DNA from: UBA7396 sp964527685
GTDB taxonomy: Bacteria; Patescibacteriota; Gracilibacteria; BD1-5; UBA6164
Assembly: GCA_964527685.1 (NCBI GenBank)
Contig: CAZGOC010000001.1
Location: 248,001-312,000, forward strand
Direction: 5' to 3'
Length of the DNA stretch: 64,000 bases
The notes beneath the pieces were generated by a model. It was not told the origin of the DNA. It did not search any database and was given only the letters and a program-made list of their open reading frames with translations. Of this stretch, positions 62,600-64,000 are shown piece by piece. How positions within the stretch are numbered: position 1 is the first letter of the stretch; every line of letters begins with the position of its first letter. A program made the translations under genes and the position numbers.

Positions 62600-64000
62600 A
62601 TGTGAAAAATAATAAAACTTGACAATTTACTTATAAATCAAATTTCTGCTTGAGAAGTAATAGAAAGACCTGTTTCAATAGTTAAAGAATTAGTTGAAAA
62701 CTCTATAGATGCTTGTGCAACTGATATAAAAATAGAAATTAAAGAGTGATGAAAAACATATATTTGAGTTTGAGATAATTGAGAATGAATTTGAAAAAAA
62801 GATTTAGAAATTTGCCTGCAAAAACATACAACTTCAAAAATAAAAAAAATTAATGATTTATTTAATATAATGACTTTTTGATTTCGTTGAGAGGCTTTAG
62901 CTAGTATTTCATCTATTTCTCAATTTGAAATTTTAACTAAAACTATTGACAATATATCTTGAAATAAACTTACTTTTGACAATATAAATTGACAAAATAT
63001 AGAGAAAATTTCTTTTGAATGATGAACTTTAGTTATTGCAAAAAATATGTTTTATAACACTCCAGCAAGATTAAATTATTTAAAAACTACAAAAACTGAA
63101 TACTCTAAAATATTATCTTATTTAGAAAGTGTTTCTTTATCATACCCAAATATTTGATTTGAGTTTATTTCAGATGATAAAAAAGTATTTAAAAAAAATA
63201 TAAATGAAACTTTAAAAGAAAGGATTTATAGTGTTTATGGAGATGAGTTTATAGATAATATGATAGAAGTTGATTTAAAAACAGTTTGAATACATATAAC
63301 TTGATATATTACAACTCCAAAAATATCATTTGTAAATAAAAATAAGCAAAATTTATTTGTAAATAAAAGACCTATTACTTCTTTTTTGATTTCAAAAGCT
63401 ATTTTTGATGCTTATAATAGATTTATCCCTCACCAAAATCAACCAGGATATGTTTTAAATATTGAAGTTGACCCAACTATTATTGATGTAAATGTACATC
63501 CAAGAAAACAAGAAGTTAGATTTGAAAATGAACAAAATATTTTTAGAGCTGTTTATCATGCAATTTTAGATAATTTAGAGAAATCAGTTTTAATTAAAGA
63601 TGAAAATATTAATTTTTTAAAAGAAAATGATACTCAAACAAACTCTATTTTTCAAAATAATATTCCTCAAACAAAAAGTTATTATTCTTGAAGTTGAACC
63701 AAATTTAAGTCATATTCTCCCTATAAAGATACTTCTCCAAGCCCAAATCAAAGAAATATTATTGAAGCATTAAGTTTTACAAAAACTTTTTTAACTGAAG
63801 ATGAAACTCAAATAAATAATGATTTTGAAAATAATTGAGATTTGCATTATACAAAATTATGAAAAATAATATGACAAACTTTTAATAGCTACATAATAGT
63901 AGAAAAAGATAAAAAAATAATTATTTTTGACCAACATGCTTTAGCTGAAAGAATTATTTATGAAAAATTTGCAAATAATATAGAAAAATTAAATTCTCAA
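62600..64000 (+). CDS. mutL: DNA mismatch repair protein MutL (3' end outside window)
   Basis: The first 467 codons of MutL. GHKL ATPase motifs: INQISAGEVIERPVSIVKEL, VENSIDACATDI, GVGDNGEGIGKKDL, HTTSKI and FGFRGEALASISSIS. VNKRPI and VNVHPRKQEVRFENE are the transducer-domain hallmarks. A linker rich in Ser/Thr/Pro/Asn follows (about residues 345-420), then IIFDQHALAERIIYEK, the start of the C-terminal dimerisation domain. I use the ATG at 62600, since it is directly followed by GKIIKLDNLLINQISAGE; an ATG 12 bases upstream is out of frame. The window ends inside the gene. Confidence 0.95.

Overview
The window is a very AT-rich piece of a bacterial chromosome that reads correctly only if TGA is glycine. 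TGA falls inside nearly every conserved gene at invariant glycines, for example three in a row in the RecQ Walker A motif and four in a row in the CsaB-like enzyme. Genes end only with TAA or TAG. This is genetic code 25, known from Candidatus Absconditabacteria (SR1) and Gracilibacteria in the CPR/Patescibacteria. CGA and CGG arginine codons do occur in frame, rarely, which I read as leaning towards Absconditabacteria. Gene starts lack a visible Shine-Dalgarno sequence. I see no tRNA, rRNA, tmRNA or CRISPR array.

Layout. 1-11 kb: the 3' end of dnaE, then a long minus-strand block (comEC without its hydrolase domain, a degenerate Lgt-like protein, RNase Y, comF, an M17 aminopeptidase, and unknown membrane and coiled-coil proteins). 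11-26 kb, plus strand: S41 protease, MurF, a class I glutamine amidotransferase, RecQ, YbeY, a four-gene conjugation-type secretion cluster (PrgI, TraC-like, pilin-like, small membrane protein), RimO, a holin-like protein, SecG, a peptide-binding protein, two membrane proteins and a methyltransferase. 26-30 kb, minus strand: TsaD and a 945-aa PKD/lamin-tail surface protein, followed by a relic of pheS. 30-39 kb, plus strand: exonuclease-DinG, a type IV pilus cluster (two assembly proteins, PilB, PilC) and a methyltransferase. 39-42.7 kb: a 1205-residue S-layer protein with signal peptide and SLH region, behind a long structured leader.

About 42.9-57.5 kb looks like an integrated element: a FimB-sized tyrosine recombinase, a frameshifted NYN protein, an SF3-type helicase, a protein like the C-terminal part of RarA/MgsA, many unknown small genes, an IS110-family transposase, and three copies of a roughly 120-nt structured RNA/leader whose terminator stems show compensatory changes. 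Right after it (57.5-60.2 kb) lies a second S-layer gene without promoter, signal peptide or SLH part. It begins at a sequence shared with the expressed S-layer gene. Then come a CsaB-like pyruvyl transferase (the known partner of SLH anchoring), a THUMP-type rRNA methyltransferase and the start of mutL.

How the parts may work together (inference): ComEC, ComF, the pilus genes and RecQ/DinG fit DNA uptake and processing. The S-layer gene, the truncated cassette, the recombinase and CsaB fit a variable, SLH-anchored surface layer. The 42.9-57.5 kb element may carry its own replication and RNA-based control.
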